Positions 25,067-37,534 are shown, counted from the stretch's first letter. The stretch: DNA of 64,000 bases from Cerrena zonata (GCA_038087015.1 JASBNA010000025.1:1-64000), one strand, 5' to 3'. Numbers and translations: made by a program. The notes: generated by a model from the letters alone, not told the origin.

Positions 25067-26154
25067 GATCAAGCAGACGTTGGGAAGGGGATCTGAGAGG
25101 ATTGAATGAAGAAGAAGAGTCAGAGCAGAGGCTACCGTGTTGGATAGACTCCATAACACTGTAATATATGATATATTTGTACAGCCCCGCCTGGGAGAGA
25201 AATTTGTAGCGTCATTCGTGTCGGCTCTATTCTCACTCCAGAGTGACACAAATGACGAACCGGGGCAATAGACACCCAATGCGATGTCGGACCAGTGAAC
25301 TTGTTCTCATAGAGTCGTCCAATCACCGGGAACATGTCCAATGTTTCCAGGATGTAGCCAGGAACCGACGATATACCGGCATCCGATGGGAGAAGCGCCT
25401 CACGTATGACGTGCGTGGGCATTCCACGGCAGAAGCCTGGTCCATCTTTACAGCAGTTATTAGGGCCACCTATAATCAGGTTGGAGGCTGTATTGTAGCA
25501 TTCATGAGGGCGGTTTCTTGAATAAGTCGTCGATCATTGCGCAGATTAAATATTGATCGTCGGTTTCGAATATCGACCCTAGCGTGAGGATAAAAAGAGA
25601 GAACTACGAACGCGCCATTAACGACACAGACTCTCTTCTCAAAGACGCATCGTAAAATATTGGTGAGAATATGACAGGCAAGCATTCCCGACGGGAGACT
25701 TTCTCACTGGCACCAGCGAGACCGCTATAAAGAATCGCAAGGCAGGTTACAGCTGCAGGCCCGACAGAATGGGTATATGGACGATGGATTTAGACCGGGC
25801 AGGAAGAGGATATCTCCCAAACAGTGGTACTACATTTACAGTGAGAGACGAACAATTACATATAGAACGTAGTAGTACTCACCGGCAGCGAGCGGCAAGT
25901 CTTCTGTACATGCACGTTTTACAGCATCATTGGCGAGAAAGGGTATATGATGGATCTGTGTGAAGAGGAGGGAACACTGGCCAGCGAAAGAGATAAGCAT
26001 TGTAGGAAATGCGATGCCAATCGCAATGAATATATCCGAGTTACCGGATGTTTTGGGGCGGTAGACATGTCTATTTCCTGCGAGACTTATAAAAAGGCGA
26101 ACAAAAACATAAAGAGAGTAGATGTAGAATATCGAGGATAAATGGATATTTTGG
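25067..26154. other. Mostly intergenic; possible DUF6533 debris at the right end
   Basis: 25067-25830 shows no recognised gene. On the minus strand 25836-26180 contains a hydrophobic stretch (FIAIGIAFPTMLISFAGQ) that resembles the helices of DUF6533 proteins and may be a fragment related to the locus just upstream. It is not continuous with it in any splice model I could build. Confidence 0.35.
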
Positions 26155-26736
26155 TTAACAGGATTCCGTATACAAAACACCTTCTGTCATTTCTCCAGTA
26201 AATTCAATAGTGAAGGGTACATCATTGATCCCGTACACCATATGTTCATTGTGAATCCACGGAGAGTTGAGAAATAAGAGTAATAAATTGTGGAATCCAG
26301 ATATTATACGCACCAGCATACGCCATCCTAACCCCGAGTGCACTGCGAGGGAAATCTATATCGTCAAGAATAATTTTGACAGTTCAACACTACCCACGAT
26401 GAGAATGCCAGGAACAGCGCTGGCTGTATCGTCATCAGCTTTACTTTCAGTCATGCAACAACAATGAATCAATAACATACCAAGCCTGTTACCCACTTTA
26501 CACAGTTGAGCTACGAGTATGGCGCCGAAGAAGAGTAAAGAATCGCGGAATAGGACCACGGTCAGATTTGGTGTCTTCCCTTCCCATCGAGCACATTGCA
26601 TTGTTTTCCAGGACGCCAGCAGGAGGGGAACGGTCTCGTAGGCGACGACCGGGATCCAATAGGCGTAGGTGTAGGGTAGGATATTGATCTCAAAGCAACC
26701 TACGTCGTGTCCTTGAATGAAGAGATCTGAGAGCAT
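26155..26736 (-). pseudogene. DUF6533-family C-terminal half (partial)
   Basis: The frame reads AYWIPVVAYETVPLLLASWK, then LTVVLFRDSLLFFGAILVAQ, matching in order and spacing the intact-looking copy at 32.2-32.5 kb (YWVSWVPYLAYESFIFALAI ... VYILLRDSVGFFGGTFAIVL). A likely intron follows (GTAGTG..ATATAG), continuing as DFPRSALGVRMAYA. The N-terminal DUF6533 signature is not found upstream: the DNA there holds a plus-strand zinc-finger remnant instead. The locus is therefore probably truncated at its 5' end. Confidence 0.55.
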
Positions 26737-26906
26737 GCTCAGCAGCGAACACAGGAATCAACCTGAAGAGCTCGAGGGCGCACCGGTCTCTGAATATGCA
26801 CAGTGTTCACGCAAGCAACTGTTCAGCAAGAGCCACATTGTCAAGGAAATAAAACGCCACAAAGATTGAAGAAGGAAGTACTACCTACATTCACCCGTAA
26901 GTGCAG

Positions 26907-27145
26907 GTCCATTTGTTGGTGACATAACGCTCACTAGTCTGAATCAGCACTTGCAAAGTCCAGCGCATGAGGACAACATTTATCGTTGCCCCCCTGCCTG
27001 GAACGGCTGCAGAGCTCAGTTCAAAACATTGAGTGGGCTCATGCAGCACGTCGAGAGCGGTTCTTGCGATGTCGAGAGATTCAAACGTCGCTTCACGAAA
27101 GTGATCAACGACGTAGTGAAAGGGATGAGGTCGCTGACCTTTTGA
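26907..27145 (+). pseudogene. C2H2-type zinc-finger protein remnant (C-terminal exon)
   Basis: After a plausible acceptor (GTGCAG) the frame reads SLNQHLQSPAHEDNIYRCPP, then NGCRAQFKTLSGLMQHVESG, SCD and a tail ending KGMRSLTF. The Cys-Cys...His...Cys spacing and the QHL..SP.H linker are typical of the last finger of a fungal C2H2 protein family whose N-terminal fingers are absent here. No upstream exon was found in the 170 bp before the minus-strand DUF6533 remnant starts. It is likely a remnant, although a very small intact gene cannot be excluded. Confidence 0.5.
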
Positions 27146-27258
27146 TCAATCGATGAAATATCAAGTGATACTCTGTTAAATCCAATGTACAGTAGTGTGA
27201 TATTGACTTTGTTAGATACAAAACTTCAAAAAATAAACATTAAAGCCATAGGCGGTCA

Positions 27259-29509
27259 TCAAAGTACGTAACGGAAATCCCTGTTTTGTATATCGGTCAA
27301 ATCCAGATATTCCTGTATAAAATGCCATTAGCTTGAGTAAGCAGATATATATGCCTATTCGGAATGTACCTTGTCAACCTTCTTCTGCACAATCTTTCCT
27401 TCAGGACCCATAACCTCGATGTAAACCTCATCATAAGTAGTATCATGAGGCTCTGCATCCCGTCTCTTATTCTCTTTATTGAATAGATAACGGAGTATGA
27501 GGAGAAGAATCGGGCAGATGAGATAGCATATGCCAATGACAATCCAAGGGACATGATTCCTACAAATCGGACACATTAGTCACCGTCTTCAAGGGTTACG
27601 CAATAGACGATGTCACCTAGGCTTGTATTTCGCTTGCCACATGAAAGGTCCAGCAGAGTTACCCACACAATACGCAATCAGCAAGATGGCGTTCACTGTG
27701 ATTCGCTTCGTATGGCCGGCAGTAACGTTAGAAAGCCACGATAGCGAAAGAACGAAACCAGTAGTTCCGACACCTAGAATTCAAAGCGATCAGCATTTTT
27801 TCCATCCCCTCGTCGCACAGAATTCCGCTCACCTGTTATCCATTGTGAGAACAGTAAACCGACCTTATTCTCCCAAGGCAAGAAGTTCAAAAGGAAGACA
27901 CCGAGAAGATTCGGAATAAAGTAAATCGCGCCAACGTAGGCAATAGAGTTCGGCAAACGGGCTGCTAGTTTGACTCCGGTGAAGATGGTCACGATCTCAA
28001 TGGTACCGTCGACACATCCGAGTAGAGTGGTCTGAAGGTTGGTGAATCCGAAAGAAGAAACGATGATTTGACGTTGGTTCGTGAGTGAATTGGGGATATT
28101 GTCGAGGCAGGAGAATAAAGCGAAGATCCATGTCTTGGGGTCGGTAAGAGCTTCGTAGAATCTGGAACGAAAAAGATACGTGAGTAACAATAATAATAAA
28201 TGAAGATATACCAAACGCACTGGTCAATCTTAAAATGCTTGTTTTCGATACCGGTTTGATTATCCTATCAACGGATTAGTATTGTTGGGTTTGTTTTTTT
28301 CAGGAAAGAAGTTACTTTGATACGAGCAACGGCTTTTATTCTCTCTTCTGGAGTTAGGAACCACGCATTCGTAGGAGAATCGGGGAACAAGAACCTAAGA
28401 AGCTGTCAGACGGATGTGCATGGTTTACCGCTAACTAGATACATACCAGTACGCCAAAGCCGTAAATAGCGTTAGGGTCCCAGTAATGATCATCAACCAT
28501 TGCCAGGGCTCGAATCCGGCTGTCTTGATGTGCAAAGTTCCGAAGCTAATGAATCCCGAGATAATTTGCGCTGCAAAGGGAGGGTTTGATTCATTTCGTC
28601 CTCGAGAACGTGATTGGCAGACATACCTGTCCCGTTCATTAAGACTGCATAAAGAATCAAGTAAGCCGCCGATATAGAAAGACGTAAGACAGTGTAGCTC
28701 ACACCAGTATCCTACACGTAGGGTCTGTTCTTTACGCGTATAGAACATAGAACTGACGATCAGAAATCCAGCCGTGATGCTGCCTTCACACATTCCGAGT
28801 ATCAATCGAACGGCGAAAAGACCACCAAAGTTCTTGCACGCAGCATGCGAGCACAGGGCTACTGCCCAAATGGAGATGTTAATACTGTGAAGGACGTAAG
28901 TCAAATCTCCTCCACCGAGCGCTCTTGCAACAAACCTCATCCATTTGCCGACCGGGAAGTATTGAAGAGCCAAGTTTTGAGGATACTCGAAGACAAGGTA
29001 ACTAAGATAGAATATTGTTCCTAGCCTGTTGCAGTGTAAGTATAGATACGAAACCAAGGGGGAAAGAATGTACCAATTGTATTGGTTTGTCGTAAGATGC
29101 GTGGATTCACTGTGCAAGAATTCAGATTCGTCGGAAAACAAAGGCTTAATCATACATACCGAATCCCAAGGATAGCCGAGGCTCCAAGAGTCGTCTTGTC
29201 CATAAATTGCACCCAATAAAGGACTGAAATACGTGGTATTAACGAAAGCGGCATGTGATCCAGTCGGACATAAAACTTACTACACATCAAAGGCAGGATG
29301 TGCCAGTCGATCTTCTTCCTGATCCTTGTAGCTTCCTCAGGATCCAATTGGACGGCGCCACCCGCGACAAGCTGGGCACCAGTATCGACTTGGTCCTTGC
29401 GGAACTCTACATGGTGTGTGTCGTTCGGTGACGCGGTTGAGACGTCTACAGTGACTGCATGCTTCTCGTCAACGGAGCCTTCTTTAGAGTCTGGGGAGTA
29501 CGAGCCCAT
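27259..29509 (-). CDS. MFS transporter, allantoate/nicotinate permease type (531 aa, 13 exons)
   Basis: A plasma-membrane proton symporter of the anion:cation symporter (Dal5/Tna1-like) group, which imports allantoate, ureidosuccinate, nicotinate or similar small anions. Exons: 29281-29509, 29160-29223, 29074-29109, 28936-29025, 28703-28884, 28627-28644, 28447-28570, 28316-28394, 28221-28264, 27833-28161, 27617-27773, 27370-27559, 27259-27312; all join in frame. A hydrophilic N-terminus leads to RIRKKIDWHILPLMC and DKTTLGASAILGIR, then TIFYLSYLVFEYPQN, RLILGMCEGSITAGFL, FEPWQWLMIITG, LFPDSPTNAWFLTPEER, and a second bundle with NQRQIIVSSFGFTNLQTTLL and NHVPWIVIGICYL. These are the standard landmarks of the family and the length is typical. 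One exon is only 18 nt. GATAAG motifs lie upstream. The exact substrate cannot be read from sequence. Confidence 0.93.
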
Positions 29510-30568
29510 CCTGAACCGTTCTGAGATGCGCAGACCACGGAGTAGGGGTAAGAAGCAACCCGCGTTCTCGCCTCCAATGACAGATAGACATGGGGTTTAT
29601 ATCTGAACCTGCTCCAAATGCGGAGCCAGCCTCCAATGGAAGGCCCGGGTCGGCCGCTCGCCACATCGGACTGGAGATAAGGAGGCAAAAAAATGGTTAT
29701 CAGTATAGAGGGGCTCAGCGAGCATGATGATAGCAATTTCCAACAAAGATGCGCCCTATCGAACTTAGAGGGATAGTGCCTTTAACGAACCTTTGACCGC
29801 TTGTTCCTAAACGGCAGGATATGTTGCAGATAAGAGTACGGAATATGATGAAAGGACTTTGGACCATTCTTTTGCCTTGAATATCTGAGGTTACGCACTC
29901 TCATGCTAAACATGGGACGTCACGGTGTGGGAATTGGAAAAAGAGGAAAGCTGATGGCCGTAAGTGTGAGGCGCACAGAGATAACGTCGCGTGATGCTAT
30001 AACACAAACATAATAGCGGTAAAAGAGCGCAAGTTGTGGCTGTCAAGTATGTCAAGTTCATTCAAGTTGAAGCTGTTAGCACAAGTTGTTAGCACCAGAA
30101 CAGGCCATGGCTCAACGCCGTAGCATGTTCCCACGCAACAACGCCGATGCACTTTCAGTACAACGACTATTCCCATTCACATTTTGGAGCCTTCATCTGT
30201 TCGTATTACTACTCCATGCTCTCTCGACCAAAATGCGGAGTTTCTGGTAGTCATCCAGAGCCCTAGCACCCAACGAGCTACACAGATCTAGGGTGCTCCG
30301 GATAATATACTTAACCCTGAGGCCTCGGGGATGATAAGACGAACTCTCCGTCGATGCATACCGGCTGGATTATAATTGCGATAGTCGTTTACAGTGACGA
30401 CAGACGATAATTGAACATCGGAACTCCGTTTCCTGATGCCTGAGCGTGACAAACTTTCTCCAACTTACTCCTGAACCGCATATATTCGGCCGGAATGTTA
30501 CACCTAAACTTTGCGACTCGTTATGAATAGGACGTCAAATTAGACTACAGATAAAGACGCACATAGTG
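29510..30568. promoter_or_regulatory. Upstream region of the MFS gene with GATAAG sites
   Basis: No gene is seen. GATAAG occurs at 29676-29681 and 29829-29834, about 170 and 320 bp before the transporter's ATG, and again near 30333. GATAAG is the binding core of fungal GATA factors that mediate nitrogen catabolite repression, which commonly govern this permease group. The six-base motif is also expected by chance in 1 kb, so the link is suggestive only. Confidence 0.35.
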
Positions 30569-31149
30569 TCATATTTCCTTGACAATGTGCTCCTTGCGAA
30601 CAAACCAGTCGTGCCCACTTCTATCATTTACGCGACGATGTCCGCTCTCGACATAGTGAGTAATATCAAGAGGCTCCCGACTTCCACCAAATAGGTACAC
30701 CAAAGGGGAAGCGCCTGTTCGAAAACCATGACCGATCCGCTTGCCAGCGGGAAACCCGAGAAAGTCCCCCGTCACAAGGGGCATTGACTTGACTTCGGTA
30801 GTCCCCTCATCTTGTAACAAGACGAATGAATCGTCTCCTGCTTCAATTATGTATGCCCATTCATCTTCATGAGTGTGCCAATGAATAGCAGTACTAGTAG
30901 TTTCAGGAGGAAGTCGACAGTATTGAACTCCGGTCCTAGTCAGACCCACGTTGTCGCCGATTGGAAACTGTCGACGGCTACGAGTGTTGTCTACAGGGTG
31001 TATACGGAGATACATCTCGTCCTGTGTAATATTGGTGGTGTGTATTAAACACGAATTGTCGGTAGGAGTTCCTGCGTTCTCATGTCCCTAAAGTGTGAAC
31101 AGCATACTCTTATGATAGAAGTGATTGTACTGTGACATACCTGGTTCAT
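30569..31149 (-). CDS. Small cupin-domain protein (175 aa)
   Basis: Two exons, 31141-31149 (Met-Asn-Gln) and 30569-31087, join in frame. The single-cupin barrel shows motif 1 as HWHTHEDEWAYIIEAG (from residue 72), with His72/His74/His76 and Glu79 as metal-ligand candidates, and motif 2 as GDFLGFPAGKRIGHGF. The tail GHDWFVRKEHIVKEI is hydrophilic. No signal peptide, so probably cytosolic. Single-cupin proteins of this size include dioxygenases, isomerases and sugar-binding proteins; the reaction cannot be assigned. The 9-nt first exon is my inference from a clean acceptor (TTTAG) in the right frame; otherwise translation would start at Met28 (31015). Confidence 0.8.
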
Positions 31150-31799
31150 AACGCCAACGGATGGACAATAGGTGTCTAGTATTCGCAGGTAGGTAGGTAC
31201 TAGGTACAATAATGTGGATATTCTTGCCGAGCGTAGGGTTTGAGGTAAGTTCGCTCTTGGCCTCCAGAACTTTAGTTGCGGAACTGCGGGTTGCCGACTA
31301 TTTATCTTTGGACCAGTCGCTAGTCAGTCGCACGCTTCGAGTTGCTTCCATACCATACATGGGAGTATCTCCTTTTGTGTTTGAGAGCCTCCAGCCATAG
31401 GAACTGTTCGACAATCGACGAGTTAGATTTCAAGCACGGCGGCAAGTGCTAGAAGGTGGCCGTAACATCATAAGAAATGACGGTCGCAGAGTGATATTTA
31501 TTGTACCAGAGGCAAATAAGATGTCTCTGTTTGCATGATGAGTCTCGACAATTGCGACTAGTACTCAAATTTGCATATGCACAAGCGCCATATTTCGCGT
31601 CCACGCTATGTCTGATTGTCCAGACATTATGTCTATCTCAAATCATGATTGTTCGAAAGCGGTAGCATGAAGGGGGTTATTTTACCACACTGACCATGTG
31701 AGAAGATACAACACAAGACAATACTGCAATCTTTGGACTGTTTCGCTTTTTCAAGGAAACGAGGATAACTGCTGCGACCGCAGCTTGCGACAAAATATT
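31150..31799. other. No gene seen
   Basis: Between the start of the cupin gene and the end of the DUF6533 gene there is no supported frame. It should hold the cupin promoter and the 3' end of its neighbour. Confidence 0.4.
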
Positions 31800-33495
31800 T
31801 CATTTCAAGAGATTTCTTGTAGAAACATTTGGTGAAGTATACGTCGAGCCAGGAGACAATCCTTGCAATTCGATGGCTTCTTCATCTTCCCTCGTAGGCT
31901 CATTACGCCGCGCGAACCGCACAGTAGAAACGTCCGACCGCTCGGATGAGTTGAAGCCGTATAAAGCAGTGTCATACCTAGCCCATGGATTTGCCGCTGC
32001 TCGAACATTCAACTAGTTGAGAGTGTTCGTGTGAGAGGGGCTATACAATGGCATGACGTAGGAGGTAGCTCACCAGCATTCGACAGCCTAGAATAGAATA
32101 TAACGCAATGTAGAGACTAGACTCCTGATCAGTCCCGTCTTCCATCAAATAAAGAGAATATGGGTACACACGCCGTAAAAGCACTAAACATTTGAGGCTT
32201 TACAACGTTTATGAGCTGGGTATGAGGTGAATATACAAGCGACATACCCGTCCAAAAGCATTGACCAAGCAGTTAACAAGAACGATGGCAAAGGTGCCTC
32301 CGAAGAAACCGACAGAGTCCCGAAGTAGAATGTAAACCAGCCATGGTGTCTCAGGCTGGTCTTGAGCGAGTGCAAAAGACTTGTAGATCGCCAAAGCAAA
32401 GATGAAGGACTCATACGCCAAATACGGTACCCATGATACCCAATAAGGCAGGACGTAAGGCATAGGATCAACTGCGTAGCATCCTGTGTACACGGGCTGT
32501 AAACGGAAAGCTGATCAGAGCATATTTAGCAGGCTTGCTTAACGGGGATAGCGATGGACATACTTTTCGCTTTAACCACCATGAGAAGAAGAATGGGCCC
32601 TTGTACTCCAAAAGATAGGGTGACCGCTGCTACCATAACCATGAGCAGCTTCCGGTTACACGAGTACATTGCATATATTCGAAGTTGGGCAATTACTGTC
32701 GGCAATGTTACAATAAGTCAATTATGAGACGTATTAGTGACTTACCGGTTGTGGTGAGGCTTGTTCCAGCTGTCGCAAAAACAACATAGAAGTACCAGAT
32801 TCGACATCTATGGGAATAAATTTATATGTTGGATAAATGATACATTCGAAAGGTACCTACAGCTAGTGGCTGCGTCAGAAGTGAACGAGTTACAAGAGAA
32901 TAAATGAAAGCGTACCGTGTCAGGCGAGTTGGATAATGCCAAAACAACCTAGATATAATGCCAATGAAATAGGTATCGCCACAGACGACGTATCACTGAC
33001 ATTATGTATTCTGAGAAAGAATGATTATAATGTTGAATCCTGTCAAATACATACAACGATCACTCACATGAGGTTTAATATACTCGTGTCGAGGTGAGCC
33101 GTACTATCCCCTATAGAAATCTGATGGAACTCACGTCCAGTACCTACTCTGACATTCATCGATGTCAACCAGTTGGACGTACGGACGACAGAGAACATCA
33201 CTCACTGCGGCAAATAAAGAACGGGTCCACATAAACTTCAGATTTCCGCTCCACATGAAGTTCATCTGTCATGTGGTCAAATCATTGAATGGGTTCGATT
33301 CGGATCAGAAGCGAAGTACCTCATCATCGAAGGTCAACACTTTCAGAAGCTGAGCTCAGATATCACACTACAAGGTGCTATTCACATACGATAGTCGTAC
33401 AAGACCACGGCCAATGATATCACTGCCAGCGAATGTACAATGAGCGAAGCCAACCAATAAAATTGTCATGAGTACGTACTCCATATTGCTCGGGT
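31800..33495 (-). CDS. DUF6533-family seven-helix membrane protein
   Basis: Segments in order on the minus strand: SLIVHSLAVISLAVVLYDYR (33380-33445, the DUF6533-type first helix ending Tyr-Asp-Tyr), AQLRIYAMYSCNRKLLMVMV with LSFGVQGPILLLMVVKAKS (32575-32690), YWVSWVPYLAYESFIFALAI, VYILLRDSVGFFGGTFAIVL, VYPYSLYLMED, GCRMLLNVRAAANPWARYDT and a hydrophilic tail ending TSPNVSTRNLLK at 31800. A 14-nt stretch giving Cys-Arg-Met-Leu is joined to LNVRAAA by a 55-nt intron. Some exon ends, especially between 32160-32215 and 32700-33380, are unresolved, so the start at about 33495 is approximate. The gene looks the most complete of the family copies here. Confidence 0.6.
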
Positions 33496-34489
33496 CAACC
33501 TGATGTCTGAAGCGGCCTTGGCGACATGAACCCCTCCCCACTCGGGACCTAGACGTCCCTCAGCATCTGGGTTCATGGACGAGGCTACTGAGCTTGTACA
33601 TATGGTCGCGAGGTAACAGAGAAGGTAGGGCTTAGGAAATAGTAAGCGCTCGTTCGAAGTGTGAGGCGAGACCTAGGCTTTGGACGGTAATATTAAGATA
33701 AAACCGCATTTGGAAATTTCATGTGCCCCGATCAAGAACGGTAAATATTACAGTAATTAAACTTGGAGTACTTTGAGCATTAATCTCCATATAATAATAT
33801 TCAGGCTTACTCTCTGTCGCCGAACGCGAGCCAAATGATATGGGCTTATTTTCAGATGCATATATGACGCTTCTCGATCTGGTACATAGTCTGATGTGCT
33901 ACATTGTTTCCTGTACGAAGTAGACCTATTCTTGGGACAACTTAAGGATTTGATACATCAAAGTTAAGCTATAGGACATATACATAGTCTACTCTTCTTG
34001 CAATATCATTGCGTTACTCACCGTCCCAGACTACGGAGCGTAATACGATCCAACCATAACAATATTGTAGCGGATATTGTCTTTTAGCTACCATATGCGG
34101 ATGCAGCACTCGATCGATCGGTCTATGCCCAACGGCAAAACCACCAACGGTAGCACGATTCTGCTGGCATGTAACTTCAAACTTTGAGATCATCTCAAGT
34201 TCCCGGATTAATAGCATTGCTAATATCCCAAAATCGTTTTGTATAATCCTCTTTTACATGCTGCTCGGAGAGTAAATGCAAGGTCAGTCACTAACAGAAA
34301 TCTGGCTAAGAGGCTGACCTCCACTCTACCCGACGAGGGTTTCAATCGAAATGGTGTGCGGCTGGTTCGGTCGCTCAATTTAGAAGATTTCATGCGGATC
34401 CTCAACCCATATCTTGTCTAACATCCACTACCTACGCCAGGGGCGCCACTTACACTGCTAGCCGGTTGCATTCATTATTTACCTATAAA
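33496..34489. other. No gene seen; promoter side of two divergent genes
   Basis: The DUF6533 gene (-) and the Ser/Thr-rich membrane protein gene (+) are transcribed away from this stretch. A 60-codon plus frame at 34239-34421 could be an upstream exon of the latter, since its first recognised exon lacks a signal peptide, but no splice pair is convincing. Confidence 0.35.
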
Positions 34490-36425
34490 ATGGTCGCTGG
34501 ACGTCATATTCATCTGATACATCGTCAATTCAACCGGGATGGCAGTATCCTACTCGGCCCTGGGGGTCAGATAGTAGCCTCAGATCCAGTTGCATCTCCT
34601 ACGTCCGCTCCTGGTCCAAGTGCGATCTCGGTTGCTAGCGTATCTCAAGTTGCAGCACTGGACCTGGATCAAAACGCGGAAAACACCCTACCTGCTGCTC
34701 GTATACCTTCCGAAACTCTCATACCCATGGTTTGTTCTCAACTGCCTCATTAATCTGACTTACCTTAATATGTCACAGGGAGCCACTTCTTCTGTTAGCG
34801 TCGCTACAGTGACCTTATCATCGTCATCGGCCCCAACATACCTTGCTACTCCATCATCCATGGAAGCTGCGAGCCAGATTCCGAGTACTTTATCCAGTAC
34901 ACAAGCATCAAGCTCAATGGAAGCTTCCTCGACTTCGACGGCTTCTCCCCCATCGAGCTATTCTTCGATGTCGACAGTCTCTATAAATTCATTGACTACC
35001 GCGTCAAGCACTCCGTCTGCTGTCAGCGCCGTAGTGGCACCACCACATCATAAGATGTCTTTATACTTCGGAATCGCAGTTGCAGCCATAGCTGTCATTT
35101 CTCTTGTCTTGGCTCTGACAGTCTGGTTTTGCAGGACTCGAAAACGTTCCAGAGCCCTCAGTTCTAGCGAAAATATGGACAACTGGCCATGGGATCCCGA
35201 TCACGATGCACGACACCTGGAAAACGGTGCACGCAGCTGGGACGAAGTACCTGTAACCGAAATCAAGTATGGTAGCTCACCCCGAGGTCTCTTTGAACTA
35301 CCCTTGGGATACGATCTGAACGGAAATGGAGGAGTATACGAACCGCCTCGGAATCCACCTAATGCTAACTCCTATCCAACTGTCCATCTAAACGCACACC
35401 AAAGTGTTCCTGACCTTGCACCCGACGCTGGACGTTTACAAGTCACGAACTACATGCCAGGCGATATCTCATCCAGCGACGAGGCTAGCCGAGCCAACTC
35501 GAGACAAGGTGCTCAATCCGAATACGGCTCTCCGGTATTGGCTTTAGATAGTGCTCGTCCTAGGTTTCTAACCCTTGATGGTAATGGATTAGACGTCCCG
35601 TGGACAGTGAAGCTATCAGACAAATCATTCGTTGATTTGCCAGAACTGCCGTTCCCTGGATCAACTCCTGCTTCAGCCCATTTAACGAAAGCCGATAACG
35701 AAGGCTGGGCAGCTTCGATACGGTCAAACATTCTCAATGCCTTCCATGCCGTGGTCGGTACTCCATCCCCGCTTCATGACACTTTCACACAGGTACCTGA
35801 ACGTCGAGACACACGTCGGTCAATTCGGTCCCAAGTTGCTGAGCTGGAGACAGGCGAAACACTTCAAAGGAAAAACACAGTGTTGTCAACCCAATCGGAC
35901 TATGGCGGGGATCTTGTGAGGCTGGCGTCTGTTCATCGGGATGGCTCAAAGGACTGGGAAGATCTTTCTCTTTGGATGTCGGGCGACGGTTCTGTGGTCC
36001 TCCCAGAACAACCTCCAGCCGCTGTTATCAAGACTAGGGATCGCAGCCAACCCGGAACAATGTCCAGGACTCACAGTGGATGTGAAGTATCCGTTCATCG
36101 CAATGACACACCTCGTATCCTAACCCCTGGGTTGATTTCTCGACAATCATCGCTCTCACTATCTCGTCCAGCTTCGCCCCAAACAAGGAAGAAGACATTG
36201 TTACAGATGCGAAAATCTCGGAAGACAGGTAGAAAGTCACGTAGACCTCCACTCCTGTCGCGAACTTCTTCGATATATTCGACGCTTTCAGTGGGCTCGG
36301 ATATGTCGAGGAATTCGAGTATATCTAAAGATCCGTTGACGGAGCAGGAGAAGTTCGCTAGCCTAGCCCTTCGGGAAAGAAGGAAGAGATTAATGAGTAC
36401 GGCTACTGATTTTGTTGAATCATAA
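34490..36425 (+). CDS. Ser/Thr-rich single-pass membrane protein (about 628 aa)
   Basis: Exon 34490-34729, a 49-nt intron (GTTTGT..CACAG) and exon 34779-36425 join in frame. The extracellular part (about residues 60-165) is Ser/Thr/Ala-rich and probably O-glycosylated. A hydrophobic helix (YFGIAVAAIAVISLVLALTV, about 175-197) is followed by CRTRKRSR, a stop-transfer signal. The long cytosolic tail has several Ser-rich stretches, repeated RxxS sites (SRQSSLSLSRPASP; SRTSSIYSTLS) and a basic KKTLLQMRKSRKTGRKSRR patch. This layout resembles fungal wall-stress sensors and similar skg6/Mid2-like proteins, but no WSC or other named domain is visible. A signal peptide is not evident at the N-terminus, so the true first exon may lie upstream. 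Confidence 0.75.
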
Positions 36426-36620
36426 CTTGTTCTTTACCTTGTATCTGTAACCCAACATCGTGTGAGGCGTTTGGGTTCTCAACGCTTTATTATTCAAATG
36501 ATTCGTTCGTATGCAAATATTCTGTATGTGCGGGTAGTAATGGTAATGTCTCTAAGAAGGTTGTACATGCATGCTCACAAGGATCTTCCTGGAACCTATA
36601 GAGGACGTCACTGTGGAACA

Positions 36621-37534
36621 TCACTGATAAATGTCTGCGTCCATACAAGTGAAATATGATAACGCGGTGTTAAATCTGGGAAGCTCTTCAATACATATTG
36701 ATCTACCGTGTTCTTCATCCATTTCCACCACTATAGCTCTATGCTCATGCCCTACGTCAGGAATCGACTTCAGTCTACAAAACCGTAAAGCTCCAGAAAC
36801 TTCAACGATTCTCAGTATATCAACACGGTGAGTTCTGTGTGGTATAAATAGAGTGGTATCAATGTTTCGAAGGTACTCACCTGCCGACAAGTTCAAGAGC
36901 CAGAGTCACCAAAGGACCGTCAACGTCTACAGCACCATTGCGCACCGGAGCAGGGAGAAATGCTTCATCCAACGGGGCAACACAAGTGCGAGAGTACAGA
37001 AGCGAGGCTATCGACCAAACGCATATCGAACTGGACACATCGTCAGAAGAGGTAGCAACTAGCTACTGGGATTGGATCAGCTTCACCCAAGCAATGGATC
37101 GCGTCCGGTGCACGGGAATACTAAGAGGTGAATGTTGTTGTTTGATATTGTGGTTTAACCTGAGTGCATGCAGAACCAGTCCTTCGAGCTGGGAAGCATG
37201 TAGTACGTCAATGTTCTTCCAATAGAGCGCAACGGGGAGGTTCCCGCCTAAAATCTCGTGCTGAAACACTCTCGCCCATATTTGCTTCACGCGAGAGAGC
37301 ATATAGATCCTCCTGGATATCTTGCATCATGTTAGTTCGCAGAGTGCATGCGACTAGGGAGTGAGGACGTACTGTCCTAAACTTCAGAATGGTGGCAACA
37401 TCCACGTTTCGGACCACATTGATGAGATCTTCATCTGGGAGTTGTTCTATACTCGACCAGGTCATTCCGTAGAATCCGTCTGATTTTGTTTTGGCAGAGG
37501 ACCGAAAGAAACAAGAAGTGGGTAATGTTGCCAT
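36621..37534 (-). pseudogene. F-box-family paralogue with premature stop
   Basis: Exon 37373-37534 encodes MATLPTSCFFRSSAKTKSD and the F-box core IEQLPDEDLINVVRNVDVAT followed by ILKFRT. Exon 37063-37320 continues ISRRIYMLSRVKQIWARVFQ, GGNLPVALYWKNIDVLHASQ, LEGLVLHALRL and WVKLIQSQ, then TAG at 37063-37065, where the 21-kb copy has Trp. The frame goes on beyond as LVATSSDDVSSSICVWSIAS, then VDILRIVEVSGALRFCRLK and the segment ending at 36621. F-box proteins recruit targets to SCF ubiquitin ligases via Skp1; the C-terminal part here would be the target-binding region. A truncated 140-residue protein might still be made, but the family pattern points to a pseudogene. Confidence 0.65.

Noticed and set aside
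33285..33305. B-box-like GGTTCGATTCG on the plus strand
   Set aside because: No A box or acceptor stem lies upstream; the match is by chance.
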